The notes under the pieces are model-generated. The model saw only the letters and a list, made by a program, of their open reading frames with translations. It ran no database searches and was not told the origin of the DNA. A DNA stretch of 64,000 nt, taken from assembly GCF_002999335.1 (NCBI RefSeq), contig NW_020312101.1, positions 30,922 through 94,921 on the forward strand. Direction: 5' to 3'. Source of the DNA: Cyclospora cayetanensis. Lineage: Eukaryota > Apicomplexa > Conoidasida > Eucoccidiorida > Eimeriidae. Both the position numbers and the translations under genes were made by a program. Below are positions 10,714 through 21,560 of the stretch, piece after piece (the first letter of the stretch is position 1; the number at the start of each line of letters is the position of its first letter).

Positions 10714-13700
10714 ATGTCGTTCTCGGCCTCTGTTGGCGAATTTTCTTGTCAGGCTGAGGATTGCGAGCACTTCTTCGGGCTCTCATCCGAAGATGAGAGT
10801 GCGTTTGAGGCTATTTGCGCTTGCTCCAGAGGCCCCTGTGGCGGAAGGCAGCGGCAAGGACCCCCCATCCCGCTCAAAGAAGCACTGGATGTCGTGGGAA
10901 ACTTCAGTAACGCGGTGCAGGACGGTTGGGGGCTTCTCTGGGAGAGTGCTGCACCGCCTCCACAAATCTCATAGACTCGATAACCGACTGTATCCTGTTA
11001 CGGCTGGTTTTGCAGGCCTCCTCCACAGGAGTGGCGACCTTCCCCTCTCGCATTTCTTGAGTGCTGCTGCTGAGGGCGTTGACGAGGGAGGCCAAGCCCC
11101 ACAACAGACGGAACGCTCTCCGGGGAAGTCGAACAAGGCGTTCCCGTCTTCGCGTGAAGTTTGCATGTGGGTGGTCGACGCGGACAAGGCGCTTCTGTTT
11201 CAGCGGGAGGAGATTCCAGCTGACACCAGCAGCTCCCTTGCCAGGGATCCCGCCGGGGGAAGCCTCAAGGGCCCTTCCACTGCGGGAAGGACGCCGCATG
11301 GGCGTTCTTACTTTTGGAAGGTAGGCGCCAGGCTGTGCTTGTTCGAGGGCTGAAGGCCTGTACGTTTCTGCATTGCTGAGTCTGGCTTTCAGCTGGGGTT
11401 CTTGTGGTATGCGACTCGCGCCTTTCGGCTCATCCGCCTCGTGCAGGAGCTGATGCATGCCGCGACCTCCTACGTCCGCTCACGCCTCTGCAGCAAGGAA
11501 CCCTTGCTCTTTGGCGTTTTGCTGTTCAACGCGTACGCTAGAACTGAGGGGGGGCCCCTCCCTGGAGAGAGCAGTGGCCAGAAGGGCCCCGCAGACTCGG
11601 TGAGGGAGGGCCTGCATGCAAAGGGAACGCCGCGTCGGAGGCTGCCTCTTCTGCCTCTCCTCATGCCGGGAATCGCCGTAGCGCTGCCCCTTCAGGAGGC
11701 GACCATCAGCACGATAGAGGATCTGGGACTGCTTGCAAGTCTGGATAGAGAGCAGTTCGAGGAGGCCTTTGCGGAGCCACCCCAGAGGCCCCCCTTTACA
11801 GGTAGGAGGAAGTCGAATTTCGGACTTGGTGGCTCCCCTTTCTCGCCGGCAGCATGTCGATTTACAGACGTCTTCCTTGAGAAGATTTCGTGCAGAAGGC
11901 CGTGGCGGTGGAAGCCTTAGGCTCCTTTCAAGCCCTTATTCTTCGCGTTTTGTTCAGACCTCTGGTGGAGTCTGGGGTACATGCTGGCTGGCGTGCAGCA
12001 GCGGCAGAAGCGCCGTGAGGCGTTCCTGCAGCGGGTGTTCCTTTTCACGAACAATCCCGATCCCTGCAGCAGCACAAGCAGGGGCGGCGACTGCAGGGGC
12101 GAGGAGGAGGAGGAGAGGCGCGCATGCATGCAAAGATTAAAGGATCTCCAGTCGCAGCAGGCCCAGTTTGTGCTGTTTCCTCTGGAACACCACGGCAAGT
12201 CTCGCTCTAGAGGCCCCTCCCACCCTTCTGCTGCGTCTCTTCGGAGGCGCATGCTGCCGCGCTCACAGCTCGCCACGTTCTCCGTACTTTGCATTGCATA
12301 TAGGAAAAAGGGGTGACGCCGACGATCGTGTGTGCAGAAGGCAGTTTTGACGCCAGTCTTTTTTGGGACGAGGCCCTTGGGCAGGATGCCACGGAGGCGC
12401 CATACTTTCTCCTTCTCAATACCGTTCAGCAGAGCATCGAGTACTTCGAAACCCCAACCCCTGATCTCGCGTTCTGGCGATAAGCGTTCCTCCTACGCCT
12501 CCCTCGTTGAAGCTCGCTTGCTACACAAACCAGTAGAGTGGGGATTTGTACGGCGCCTCTGATCCTCAAGACAAGTCTTCCTTTCAAACGCCTGCGGTTT
12601 GTGGTTTCAGCCGTGCAGCGCGGCGCTCGCGTCTGCTGTCGTCCATGCAGTTCTACTTGACGCCTACCTTCTGCCTTCCCGTTTGCTTGTACACTGCACT
12701 ATCTCCCCCCCGACTTCTGAAGCCTGAGCCTATTCTTTTACCCTTGGGGGTTCCATTGCTGTCGTGCCAGCGCTGGAAAGCCGAGGGATGGGAACCTGTA
12801 GCGCCTTCCGCAGCTTCTAAAAGGCTAGGGAGTTCACAAGATGCCCACGAATCGGATACTGTCACCGGAAGAGAAGCAGGTGCACCCCTAGGTTCCTCTT
12901 TAGATGCTAAGCAGGCAGGCCCCTCGTGGACATCCCCAGAGAGTCGTGGGCATGCAGAGAAGGTAGTCTTGGTTTTAGAGCACGGCGACAGAGTTATCGA
13001 AATGGCGGAAGAGGATCTGCGCGGTCTAAAGGTGCGATTTTTGTTCTGACGCTCAAGCACAAATGAGAGGAAGCACACAGGGGGTTTTGCTGCACGCATC
13101 GCGCCAGCAGGCCACGCGCCTGCGTGTTGGCTCATGCTTATGCGTGTCGCCTGCTAGCAACTGCAGACTTCGAGGTGTTTGTCTTTTGGCTTGTTCTATC
13201 GGTTTGTGTTTCGTTTGCTCAGAGGTATGGTCCTTCCTGCATGCGCTTGTTGGGGTTCGTTCCTAGGGGCCTCATTTCCCCTGAGCTGAACGTCGCAGCT
13301 CCAGTCTTCGTCACTGCAGCGAGTCACATCCTCGCGGAGGCAGCGAGGCGGAGGCAACTGAGGCTCAGGCAGCAGCAAGCAGAGGCCGCTGATGGAGGAG
13401 GAGGGAGCCACCGAGGAGGGGGCAGCACTGCGAAAGCGACTGAGACACGCGATGCCAGAGCGTATTATCGGGAAGCTGACCGCGTTACCTCCAGCTTGAT
13501 CATCGCCATGGACAGTCAGGACGTGGTAATTGCTGTTGGACTTAAGCCCACATTATGCAAACACATAGGCGCGGGAGAGAGGATTTCTGCACAAAAAGGG
13601 GTTCACCGCTACCGTGTGAATGACTTTTGGCAACTGCGCGCCTCTGCATCTACATACGTATCTGTGTTCTTGGTCTGTAGCTGGGCGTCTTGTTGTTCTC

Positions 13701-15298
13701 TTGGATTTAGCAGTGTGTGCGTATGGGCGTTTAATCCCTGCTGTGTTTAGGGGTCATTCCGCTTGTCTCTCCTTGCACTCCTTGTGCCAGGCCCGCTGTA
13801 GTAGGGGTGGCTGAAACCAGTAAAGATCCATGTGCCTCTCGTGTCGCAGCCGCTTTGTTTTTTATGCGTAGGCGGCGGTCGTTGCGCTTGTGCCTCGTAA
13901 GGGGGCCCCCTTCATGCTGGGGGCTTTGCTTCCGCAGGTACGAATTCGCTGATCCTTGTTGCGGAGAGCGCCCACGCGCTCAAAATCCCCTGTGTGTTGC
14001 ACGGCAGGAAGTTTGTGGGGTTTCCATGCTGCCGTCGAGGAACTCGCATTACGAGGATGTGGAGGGAGAGGGAGGGGGAAGGGGCTCACCTCGGGCCGAA
14101 CTAAGCGGAAGCGGCGGTCGAGCGTAGCAGCTCTCATTACAGCACGCTCAAGAGCAGCGGAGCAAAGAGGCACCTTGATAAAGAGCTGTCTATCTACGCT
14201 TCTCCATCTTCCCTGTGCGGTCTCCGTGTGCAGCTGCACGAAGTCGACAGTCGGGGCGTCACGGAGCATTCCTCAGGGTTTTACCTCTTGCGATTGCCAT
14301 TTAGAGGAGAGTTGAGGGCCCCCTCCCTGCCTTGGTCTCTCTGCAGCGTCTCCCCCTCTTTTGTGTCTTGCCTCCTAAGCGAAGCGCGTTCCTACACAGA
14401 ACCCGCCAGCCATGAGAGCGCTCACGAAATGACGGAGAGGGAAACGCAGGTGCTCAAACTAAGCATGCACCTCGCGGAGATCCTGAAGTGTAAGTACAGC
14501 CCCGTCCCGTGCCGTCCCCCTCATTTCTACTCCTTCTCGAGGCTGCGGCTGCCTGACCTGTTGAAATCCTCTTAGGCTGGCATTCGTGGTGTGTGAGCCA
14601 GAATATAGGGGTTTACAGCTTGTGGCTGTCTGCAAATGCGCAGGTCTAGAGCTTTTAGATTTTGACGTACATCAGATAGTCAATGCCCAGCGGCAGAAAC
14701 AGATAGCAACCTTGGAGGCATTTTCCCTCCGTCTCTCCCTCCCTGCCAACCCTCATGATCCTCTGCTCCCTGATGCAGAACGATTTTCCGTCGTCGACGG
14801 GCCCTTACTCGAATGGGCGCAACGGTCTGTTACACTCAAGACGCTGCCTTCGGGGACCTCCCTTCCAGGAGCTTGCTGCCCTGTAGATTCTCTTCAAACT
14901 ACTCTCCTACACGCGTTGTAAGGCCTTAAGGTGTGGTGTCTTGTCTCCTTTGCAGGGTTCGGGACGCAACAGCTGGAAAAGACGAACTCCAAGGTTCGAG
15001 GAAGCGGTGCATCCTCTCCGGAAGTCCTCATACGGCTGCACCTGCGGCCTCTCGTCAGGACGCCTCGGCAAATGCAAAGGCTGCGAAGCACCCCAAGAAG
15101 CTCTGCTGTGTTCAGGAGGAGGGCTTACTTGCTGAGAAGTACGTGCTATCGCTCGTGGTGTCTGACCAGCTCGAAACCCTCACCGTTGCGCAGCTTCGGG
15201 GGGCTTTAGGGCGCTGGCGACAAAAGACGGGGGGCACAAAGGCAGAGCTCATTCAAAGGGTGAAGGACTACGTTACAGGCAAGGAGCAGCTCAAGTAA
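10714..15298 (+). CDS. KU70: KU70 homologue, DNA end-binding subunit for NHEJ
   Basis: This subunit of the Ku70/Ku80 ring loads on double-strand breaks for non-homologous end joining. Markers in order: a vWA-like N-terminus (CMWVVDADKALLF; VFLFTNNPDP; GSFDASLFWDEA), the beta-barrel (LRGLK joined to RYGPSCMRLLGF; SSGFYLLRLPF), the C-terminal arm (DFDVHQIVNAQRQKQIATLEAF) and a terminal SAP domain (ETLTVAQLRGALGRW, then GTKAELIQRVKDYV). Exons: 10714-10906 and 11016-11320 (first junction tentative), 11393-11801, 11958-12194, 12338-12440, 12611-13031, 13223 to about 13500-13620 (3' border unresolved), about 13939-14000, 14234-14489, 14644-14917 and 14956-15298. The intron after 12194 seems to use a GC donor. 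Gln/Gly-rich and Ser-rich insertions interrupt the barrel. The start ATG has a good context (ACCATGT) but upstream exons are possible. A KU80 partner is not in this window. Confidence 0.85.
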
Positions 15299-16667
15299 CT
15301 AAAGACTTCCACGGAAGAGTTTGGAGACTGGGCTTCGGGCCTCAGCGTATGTTGTTTTCGACTGCCGTTCGGTCAAGGCAGCGACGTTGCTCATGGAAGT
15401 CTGCTCTATTAGGATCTAAGGCCTAGCTAGGGATTAGCATTAGGTGGTTCGTATAGACACATTAGAGGTCGCGTTCCATTTACTGCTGCACGTGGAGCAA
15501 AACCAAGGAAACGGAATTTTATAGGGGAGAACAGCCAAGGGGAGCTGAGATTGGCAACCATTAGTGCAAAGAAGGAGCCAGTAGAAAAGGAAAATGCTCG
15601 AAGAATAGGAGCAAAAGGTGTCAACGACTCGGGGAGAAAGGAATGCATAAGCGGAGGCATAATATGATGGACTCGGGCGTGGCACCTTTAAATGACGTAA
15701 TACCTTGACTTTCCTGCTTTCAAGCAACAAACAGCGTTCCAACCTTCTCTTTCTTCCCCGTTTCCTCTTTTTTCCAACATTAGTGCTCACTGGGCTTAGA
15801 CAAGTCGTAGCTGCTACCGTTGCACAAACCGGTAGGGGCACACTGAGGAGCTGCGCTATTTAAACGTTAAACTTATTTGGCATCTACATCTGCCGATGCT
15901 GCTATGCATCAATGACTTTCAGCTCTTCTTAACTGCGTTGACGAAAGATATCCCCCAATAAGTCCACCCCAAAGAGTGGTTTCCACTTCAGTGGTTACAC
16001 TAGTAAACTAATCGAAGCACAATGCTATATTGGATTCAGTAAAAGCCGCTTTTCCCTTTCTGCGGAATAGACATGATGCCCAAACTGTGAAGATTATAAT
16101 TAGCAGCTTCAGCTTGAGGGTTGTGTGGTTAGCATTCATGTTTACGAGGTCAGGGCTTGTATCGATACCTGTCCGGTGGCTCCCGGGGATTTTGGTGGAA
16201 GAGCGTAGAACATTGGCGGAGCAGTGAGAAATCAGGACTAAGAAAGCTTTTTGTTAAGCAAAATATATTATACAGCAGAACTACCTAACGAGCAGTACGA
16301 AAATTAGAAGAGCATGGCCAGGGATAATATTGTGAGAGCGGGAAAGATTGCGTCGCAGCACTACGGGGGCCTCTGGGTCGATGGCTCCTTTTGCTTTTTT
16401 TCAGCCTTGTATTTTCATGTTCTTTGTTGATTTAACTGGCTTAGTCTCTCATTACCACTGAAGCAGTGAGGGAATCCTTTCCAATTCGTCTTCTTTCCTC
16501 TCCCTGGCTACGAGCCAGGCTCGTTTTTGCTGTGCCTCCTTCGCTTCTGTGCATCTAACCACCCTGGGGTGCAATTTCTGCTGGGGGAGGCACTACAGAG
16601 CGTGTTATCTGGCTGTGTACCCTTTATTTTATGGCACCGTCCCCTCACAAGCATTCACAGAACCCAT
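15299..16667. other. Intergenic between KU70 and a secreted-protein gene
   Basis: A+T content rises from about 15840 onward and no coding frame of quality is visible. The last 400 bases should contain the promoter and 5' UTR of the gene starting at 16668. A pyrimidine-rich run precedes that gene near 16480-16550. Confidence 0.4.
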
Positions 16668-17876
16668 ATGCGGCTGTTAAGCAGAGGCGCTCGTCTGCTG
16701 CTGCTCTGCGCGGCAGCAGCAACACTCAACTGCAGCAGCAATGGAGCTAGCTCATCTCGTCTCTTCCCTTCTCTTTTGCCAGTTGAGGGATCGTCGTCCG
16801 CCCTAGATGGGGGCTTAGATTCGCTCTCCTCTTCCCTCCCCTCTTCTTCTGCTGTGCAATTGTTGGAGAGTGGCCACACGCCGCGTCGTCTCTCTTTCTC
16901 GGTAGCCATGATAAATCTTGCCACTCAAGTGGCAACGAACCAAGAAATACGGCAGCTCATGAAACAGTGGACGGGGATGGTGGGGGAGATCTTCAAAGGA
17001 CCGGACACCAGCGAATCCAATATTCCATACTACTGGAAAGTTCCGGAGTGCGTTTTGACCGTCAACTTTTATTCTGTGGCCGATATTGGGATCTCCGATT
17101 CGTCCAAAATTTCCCTTGCATACACTCCAGTTCATAATGCTATAATGTTGGGCTATGTTGAAGAAGCTGCGGAATGGATTCAAGTTTTCAAGAGACCATT
17201 TCCTAGAATTCAGTTTCTTCATGTTCCAGCTGAATGCATGGTAGATGAAAACACGACATACTCTGCCTTTTGCACCAAGCCAACTGGCCGGTGCCTTATG
17301 GTTCGGCTGGACATCCATCTTACGCGTATCACCAAGCAAATGATGACGACACTACAACCTATACCCCCAAATCAGTTTATTCAGCAACAGCTTGATGAAG
17401 GATTTATGATTGATGATGCAGTGGATATTTTGAAGGCCCCAACAACTGTAGGAAGACTACTGTTTGACTCGCTTAACTGTATCATGCACACCAGAGTGGC
17501 GGCGCTGAGTCCTGAATACATCTATGTATACCATAACTCCCTAGATCACTCCATTCGGGTCGATGCTATGAGCAGCAAAAATGAGTGGAATAGAAGGAAA
17601 GTGATTCTACCTCTTGGCTGCGGAGGGACAGAGGCGAAGGACTTCACAACTGTGGTAGTTCTGCAACAGGACGGCCACTACAAAGTCTTGGTAAAAGCTG
17701 CAATTGCTAGAGGCACCGATTATAATAGAGAGTCCGAGAGCAACATCGAAATCAGAAAAGGGAAGGACATCAGGCCAACATCGGAGCTCAATTACGGAGA
17801 ACATGATCCCGCAGATATGTATCCGCATGCTAATTTCATCCCGTTCGAGTCTATGATTGTTGGACACCCATTCTGA
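16668..17876 (+). CDS. Intronless putative secreted protein, 402 aa, unknown family
   Basis: I do not recognise it. ATG at 16668 is preferred over upstream codons because it directly starts a signal peptide (MRLLSRGARLLLLCAAAATL) with likely cleavage near residue 24. A Ser-rich low-complexity linker follows to about residue 70, and then a compact domain of about 330 residues with no transmembrane helix and six cysteines (in PECV, AECM, FCTK, GRCL, LNCI, GCGG). The domain reads as well-formed globular protein and the gene has no introns, unlike its neighbours. Base composition is more A+T-rich and less repeat-laden than KU70. The features suit an exported or secretory-organelle protein of an invasive stage. 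It does not resemble the TA4-type Eimeria surface antigens that I know. Function unknown. Confidence 0.75.
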   Translation: MRLLSRGARLLLLCAAAATLNCSSNGASSSRLFPSLLPVEGSSSALDGGLDSLSSSLPSSSAVQLLESGHTPRRLSFSVAMINLATQVATNQEIRQLMKQWTGMVGEIFKGPDTSESNIPYYWKVPECVLTVNFYSVADIGISDSSKISLAYTPVHNAIMLGYVEEAAEWIQVFKRPFPRIQFLHVPAECMVDENTTYSAFCTKPTGRCLMVRLDIHLTRITKQMMTTLQPIPPNQFIQQQLDEGFMIDDAVDILKAPTTVGRLLFDSLNCIMHTRVAALSPEYIYVYHNSLDHSIRVDAMSSKNEWNRRKVILPLGCGGTEAKDFTTVVVLQQDGHYKVLVKAAIARGTDYNRESESNIEIRKGKDIRPTSELNYGEHDPADMYPHANFIPFESMIVGHPF

Positions 17877-19259
17877 GCGGTCTCTTGCTCATTCTTATGC
17901 TTGCTGATGCTGCTTCTGCAATGTTGGCTACTGTTTTTACGTGCTTTGTTTAGATGGGGAAATATTCCGGCCGCAGTACAAGACAACCGGCATGATTTGG
18001 CACACAAACACCTGAGAAGAGAACAGGGGCCAGAGGGGGGGTCAATTTGAGTGTGCTGCGGTTTTCTGGTATGTGGTCCTTTTCGCAAGACTTCAATGAC
18101 GCCAAATCCATGGGTAAACAACCAGATCAGGATACGTGTAGGCCTATCAGTACGCGGGTAAGACTCTCGCTTGCGTGCCTTTTCTCCGTTTGAACGTGGC
18201 ACACTATGTTAAAGTACTCACTCCAACTGTTTTATCCTTTTGAATCGAACCCTAATTAGCATTTCACATCATAGCTGGGATGTAGCGTAATGGGTCCGGT
18301 AGTCGCAGTGGGAAGCTTCGTGTGTAGGGTTCATTTTTTCATCTTGTTCACTAGAAGATGCCCGAGGTCTGCGTCTTTGGCACTTATCACGAGCTCAAAG
18401 TACCGACACTAATGGGAGATGTCTCCTGGTTACCAATTTTTCTCCAAGCGGGTTAATTTCGCTTGTGGTAAGATACATCACCTCAAATAAAACGCAGCTT
18501 GCATTTAGCATCACCAGATTGCTACTAATCTAACAAGCTACAACTCGCAGAACATAGCTTTATTGCAATGAACGGAACCTGTTGAACGTTGCCCTTGCGC
18601 ACGTTTAAGCGGTGTTCTCTTACTGTAGACACCCACAAGACTGGATCTGGACATATGGGCGCTGTTTTAAAGTAGCCGTGGCACAACAGAAGCCTGTAAA
18701 ATCAACCATGATTGATTTAGTTATGCCGGAAGAAATAAGAACACTTTTGCTTGGAAGCTCTTCCATTCTATTCGAATGGAGGAAACGGGTAAAGCATTGC
18801 CATTTGACCATTGCACGGACGACCAGTCATTAGCTGTCCACTTACCGTTGCATTGCAAATTTTCTTTGGAAGTTAACGGTATCGGCAGTCAAAAATTGTA
18901 TTTAGCAACCTTAAATTATGAAATAGACCGTGAATTTACTGCTAAAGTCGGCCACGGTGTTCTGCTTTCAGCGGACCACAAGCTGGGTGGTGCACCAGCA
19001 TGAAAATTGGACAGGGGTGCCCTGTTGGGCGCGCTCTGTTGCTTTCACGATCCTCAGTTTCTGCTGGGTAGCTGTTTCCATTGGTTGACTTGAATTTGCT
19101 GCCCTTTAGGGCAAACCATTTCTGTGAAGTGCTGCTGGGTCACTTTTGTGCAGTTTCTCTTGCGGCTTCCCCCCATCCTCGCAGCTACCAAACGCCAGAG
19201 AGACGCTCGTGTACCACTAAGAAAACGAGTCGTGTCTACTCTCTTATGCCTGCTTGAAG
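17877..19259. other. Intergenic, with a weak coding-like patch at 18612-19003
   Basis: Two short overlapping plus-strand frames (18612-18833 and 18776-19003) read as plausible protein in part (MIDLVMPEEIRTLLLG; LYLATLNYEIDREF). They are in different frames with no clear splice pair and no recognised family. They could be a decayed gene or an exon pair, so they are not called as a gene. The rest holds nothing visible. Confidence 0.3.
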
Positions 19260-20342
19260 ATGGCAGCTGTGAGCCCCACAGGTGCTCCAGGGCCTAGCAG
19301 CATGTCAGACCCACTCCTAGGGGAACCTTCTGCCCCAAATGCTGCACCAACCGCCTCCAGCAGTGGTGTCAGAGCCCCTATTAGCAGGCTTTCAGGGGTT
19401 CAGACGGCTCTTCGGGGGCCTGTATCTATAGGGAGCCTTATTCCCGTTTCTCCTTGTCCGCCATTGGCTTTCGAGAGCCGCATCCAGTCTGTAGATATCA
19501 TTGCTGCATCTCCGCACATCTTAGCCGCTTCAGGGCGCTGCGGATGGAGCCCATGCTGTTCTGGAGCCAACGGCCCTCCTTTTGATTGGATTGCATTGCT
19601 GCATTCAGCATCCAGGTCTCTCAGTACTGCCCCTTCCGCTGCCGCAGTGGAAGGCATCCAGCAGCATACAGCCTACAGCAGCATACCACCGACAGAAGCA
19701 GCAACTCCATACCTGAGCTCGGATGAGCATGAGAGAGCTGTGCAGCTGTTGCGTGCCCTTCGGTCTGGTACTGTGCCGATCGGCGAGACCGCAGATTTAT
19801 CGACGTTGGTGCAGCATAATGCAGTTGTGTTTGGGGGCGTGAAAGAGGTGAACTCAGCGTATAAAAGCGCCTGGCTGTGTATATACGCTTGTTTGGTGCT
19901 CGCTTTGCTTCTGGCACCTCTAGGGTGGGTTTTGGTGCTGTTGCTCACCATCTCTGCAACTGTACGGCGCACACTTGATGAATATGTGCTCTATTGGATG
20001 GGCCAAACATGCAGCAAAGTTAATTTGCTCCTCTTTCCATGCGGCGTGGCATTGATGCTGCTTGAAGGATCTGCTGAACCTGCAGCTGTCTCCCCCGATG
20101 CTGCCGCTGCTCTAGTGGACGTTGAGCTTGCTCAGCCCTATGCTCTGGGGGCCTCCCGTGAGGGGCTCCACGGGGCCAAAGTGTGGGTCTTGAGAGTCTT
20201 CATGCTTCCTCGGGAGATAACGATACACCACAACCAGCAAACGGAGGGCAGCCGGGACCAAGCACCTCCCCAGCAGAGCGCTCTGGGTCAGTCCACGGAG
20301 CACACGCAGGAATCCATCATAGCAGAGCCAGGGGCGAAGTAA
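19260..20342 (+). CDS. Hypothetical protein with two adjacent transmembrane helices, 360 aa
   Basis: Family not recognised. ATG at 19260 (AAGATGGC context) opens an uninterrupted frame. The first half (to about residue 170) is Pro/Ser/Ala-rich and low complexity. Residues of about 205-240 form a strong hydrophobic hairpin (SAWLCIYACLVLALLL, then GWVLVLLLTI) and a third hydrophobic stretch follows near 260-275 (VNLLLFPCGVALMLL). The C-terminus is polar and disordered. No signal peptide is visible, so a reentrant or multi-pass membrane anchor is likely. Intronless in this model. Confidence 0.6.
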   Translation: MAAVSPTGAPGPSSMSDPLLGEPSAPNAAPTASSSGVRAPISRLSGVQTALRGPVSIGSLIPVSPCPPLAFESRIQSVDIIAASPHILAASGRCGWSPCCSGANGPPFDWIALLHSASRSLSTAPSAAAVEGIQQHTAYSSIPPTEAATPYLSSDEHERAVQLLRALRSGTVPIGETADLSTLVQHNAVVFGGVKEVNSAYKSAWLCIYACLVLALLLAPLGWVLVLLLTISATVRRTLDEYVLYWMGQTCSKVNLLLFPCGVALMLLEGSAEPAAVSPDAAAALVDVELAQPYALGASREGLHGAKVWVLRVFMLPREITIHHNQQTEGSRDQAPPQQSALGQSTEHTQESIIAEPGAK

Positions 20343-21249
20343 CCCGCTTTAATTCATTGAGGTAGCGATGGGGAGTAGGGAGAATGCTCGCAAAACGCAA
20401 AGACAGGGGCCTAACCATGATATTAACTCTCATTTTCTATGCTTGGCGGGTCTGTTACTAAGCAACACATTGCAAGGGAAGACTGCTGTGCAATCACTGT
20501 GCTTCTGTGGGTGCGTTTGGATTAAATGGCTGGGACGGATTAACATAAGATGGGCAATCAAGCCGCGTATCCGTCGTAGCCGCTTCCCTTTTTCTGTGGG
20601 TAGTCATTATCCTTGTTCTTTTCCACAGCTCAAAACACCATTCGGGTTTTGTCCGCCACGACTCGTTGCAGCACGCGAGGATTGTAGCGTGCAGAGGGAT
20701 GAGAGGCACGCAATCCAGAAACGTACAAATCCATTTTTCTCATATTGGGACGTAGGGGCTGCGACACATTTCTGGCTGTGAGTTACCGGCAAGACACGTA
20801 TGAGTGCCTGTTACTGCACCGGAGACAGCAATGGTGGCGGGCAGATTCGTTAGCTTACGAGCGCGTGTCCAGAGGAAACCAGCGCATTCAAATTCGGGTT
20901 GTTTAGGCGCTAGGGCAAGCGAACATCGAACAAGCCAGATGTGAATCCGTGTAAGAGGAGTTTCTCGTAGTGTGCGACTCCGTAGAACGGGCTGCCCTAC
21001 AATTCAGCAAACAAGGTGTACAAATCACCATCCGCTCTCTGGCCATTCTATTTAGATCTTGCATTGATGTGGCTGCCTGATTCCGCACCCCATCACGCGC
21101 TGTATTCCTTCGGCTTCGTGTCCTGTCGTAAGTAGCGAAGCGACAGCTTGCTAGGTGGTGGGCGCGTTCGTATTCATTGCTTGTATTTGCTCAAGAATTA
21201 GAGCATGTTTGATTTCTTGGTTCCCTTTTATGTCTTGCTTGTTACTGTG

Positions 21250-21560
21250 CACTGTTAGCTCGACACAAGACGCGATGTTGTGTGCATGTGCACTAAATGC
21301 TATGTGCAACCTGCTGTGAATGTTCACAGTGTCTGACGGGTGCATTAAAGCGCGCCCTAGCTGCTCCTTTCCCTCCATATCAGAACCTTGACTAGCGAAA
21401 GCAGGAAGAGACTGGAGCGCTTTTGAGAGAGTACTGAGCAGCTTGTGTTCAAGTTGGTAATTAGTGAAGTTCCTTCATAACGGCACCGTAGACAAAGCCT
21501 TACATTTGAGTGCATCGCATGGCTTGATGCAGCTCCTCCCCCCTCATCCACTGACTGTGG
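21250..21560 (+). repeat. Diverged dispersed repeat, copy 1
   Basis: Aligns by eye with 31130-31420 in the same orientation: shared blocks include GTTAGCTCGA, ATGCTATGTGCA, GCTGTGAATG and a purine-rich AAGAGA block, in the same order and with similar spacing. Identity is moderate (my rough estimate is about two thirds). No coding capacity. Confidence 0.5.

Noticed and set aside
18612..19003. Two protein-like frames as a possible two-exon gene
   Set aside because: Frames differ and no phase-compatible GT-AG pair joins them; no recognisable family, so only mentioned in the intergenic entry.
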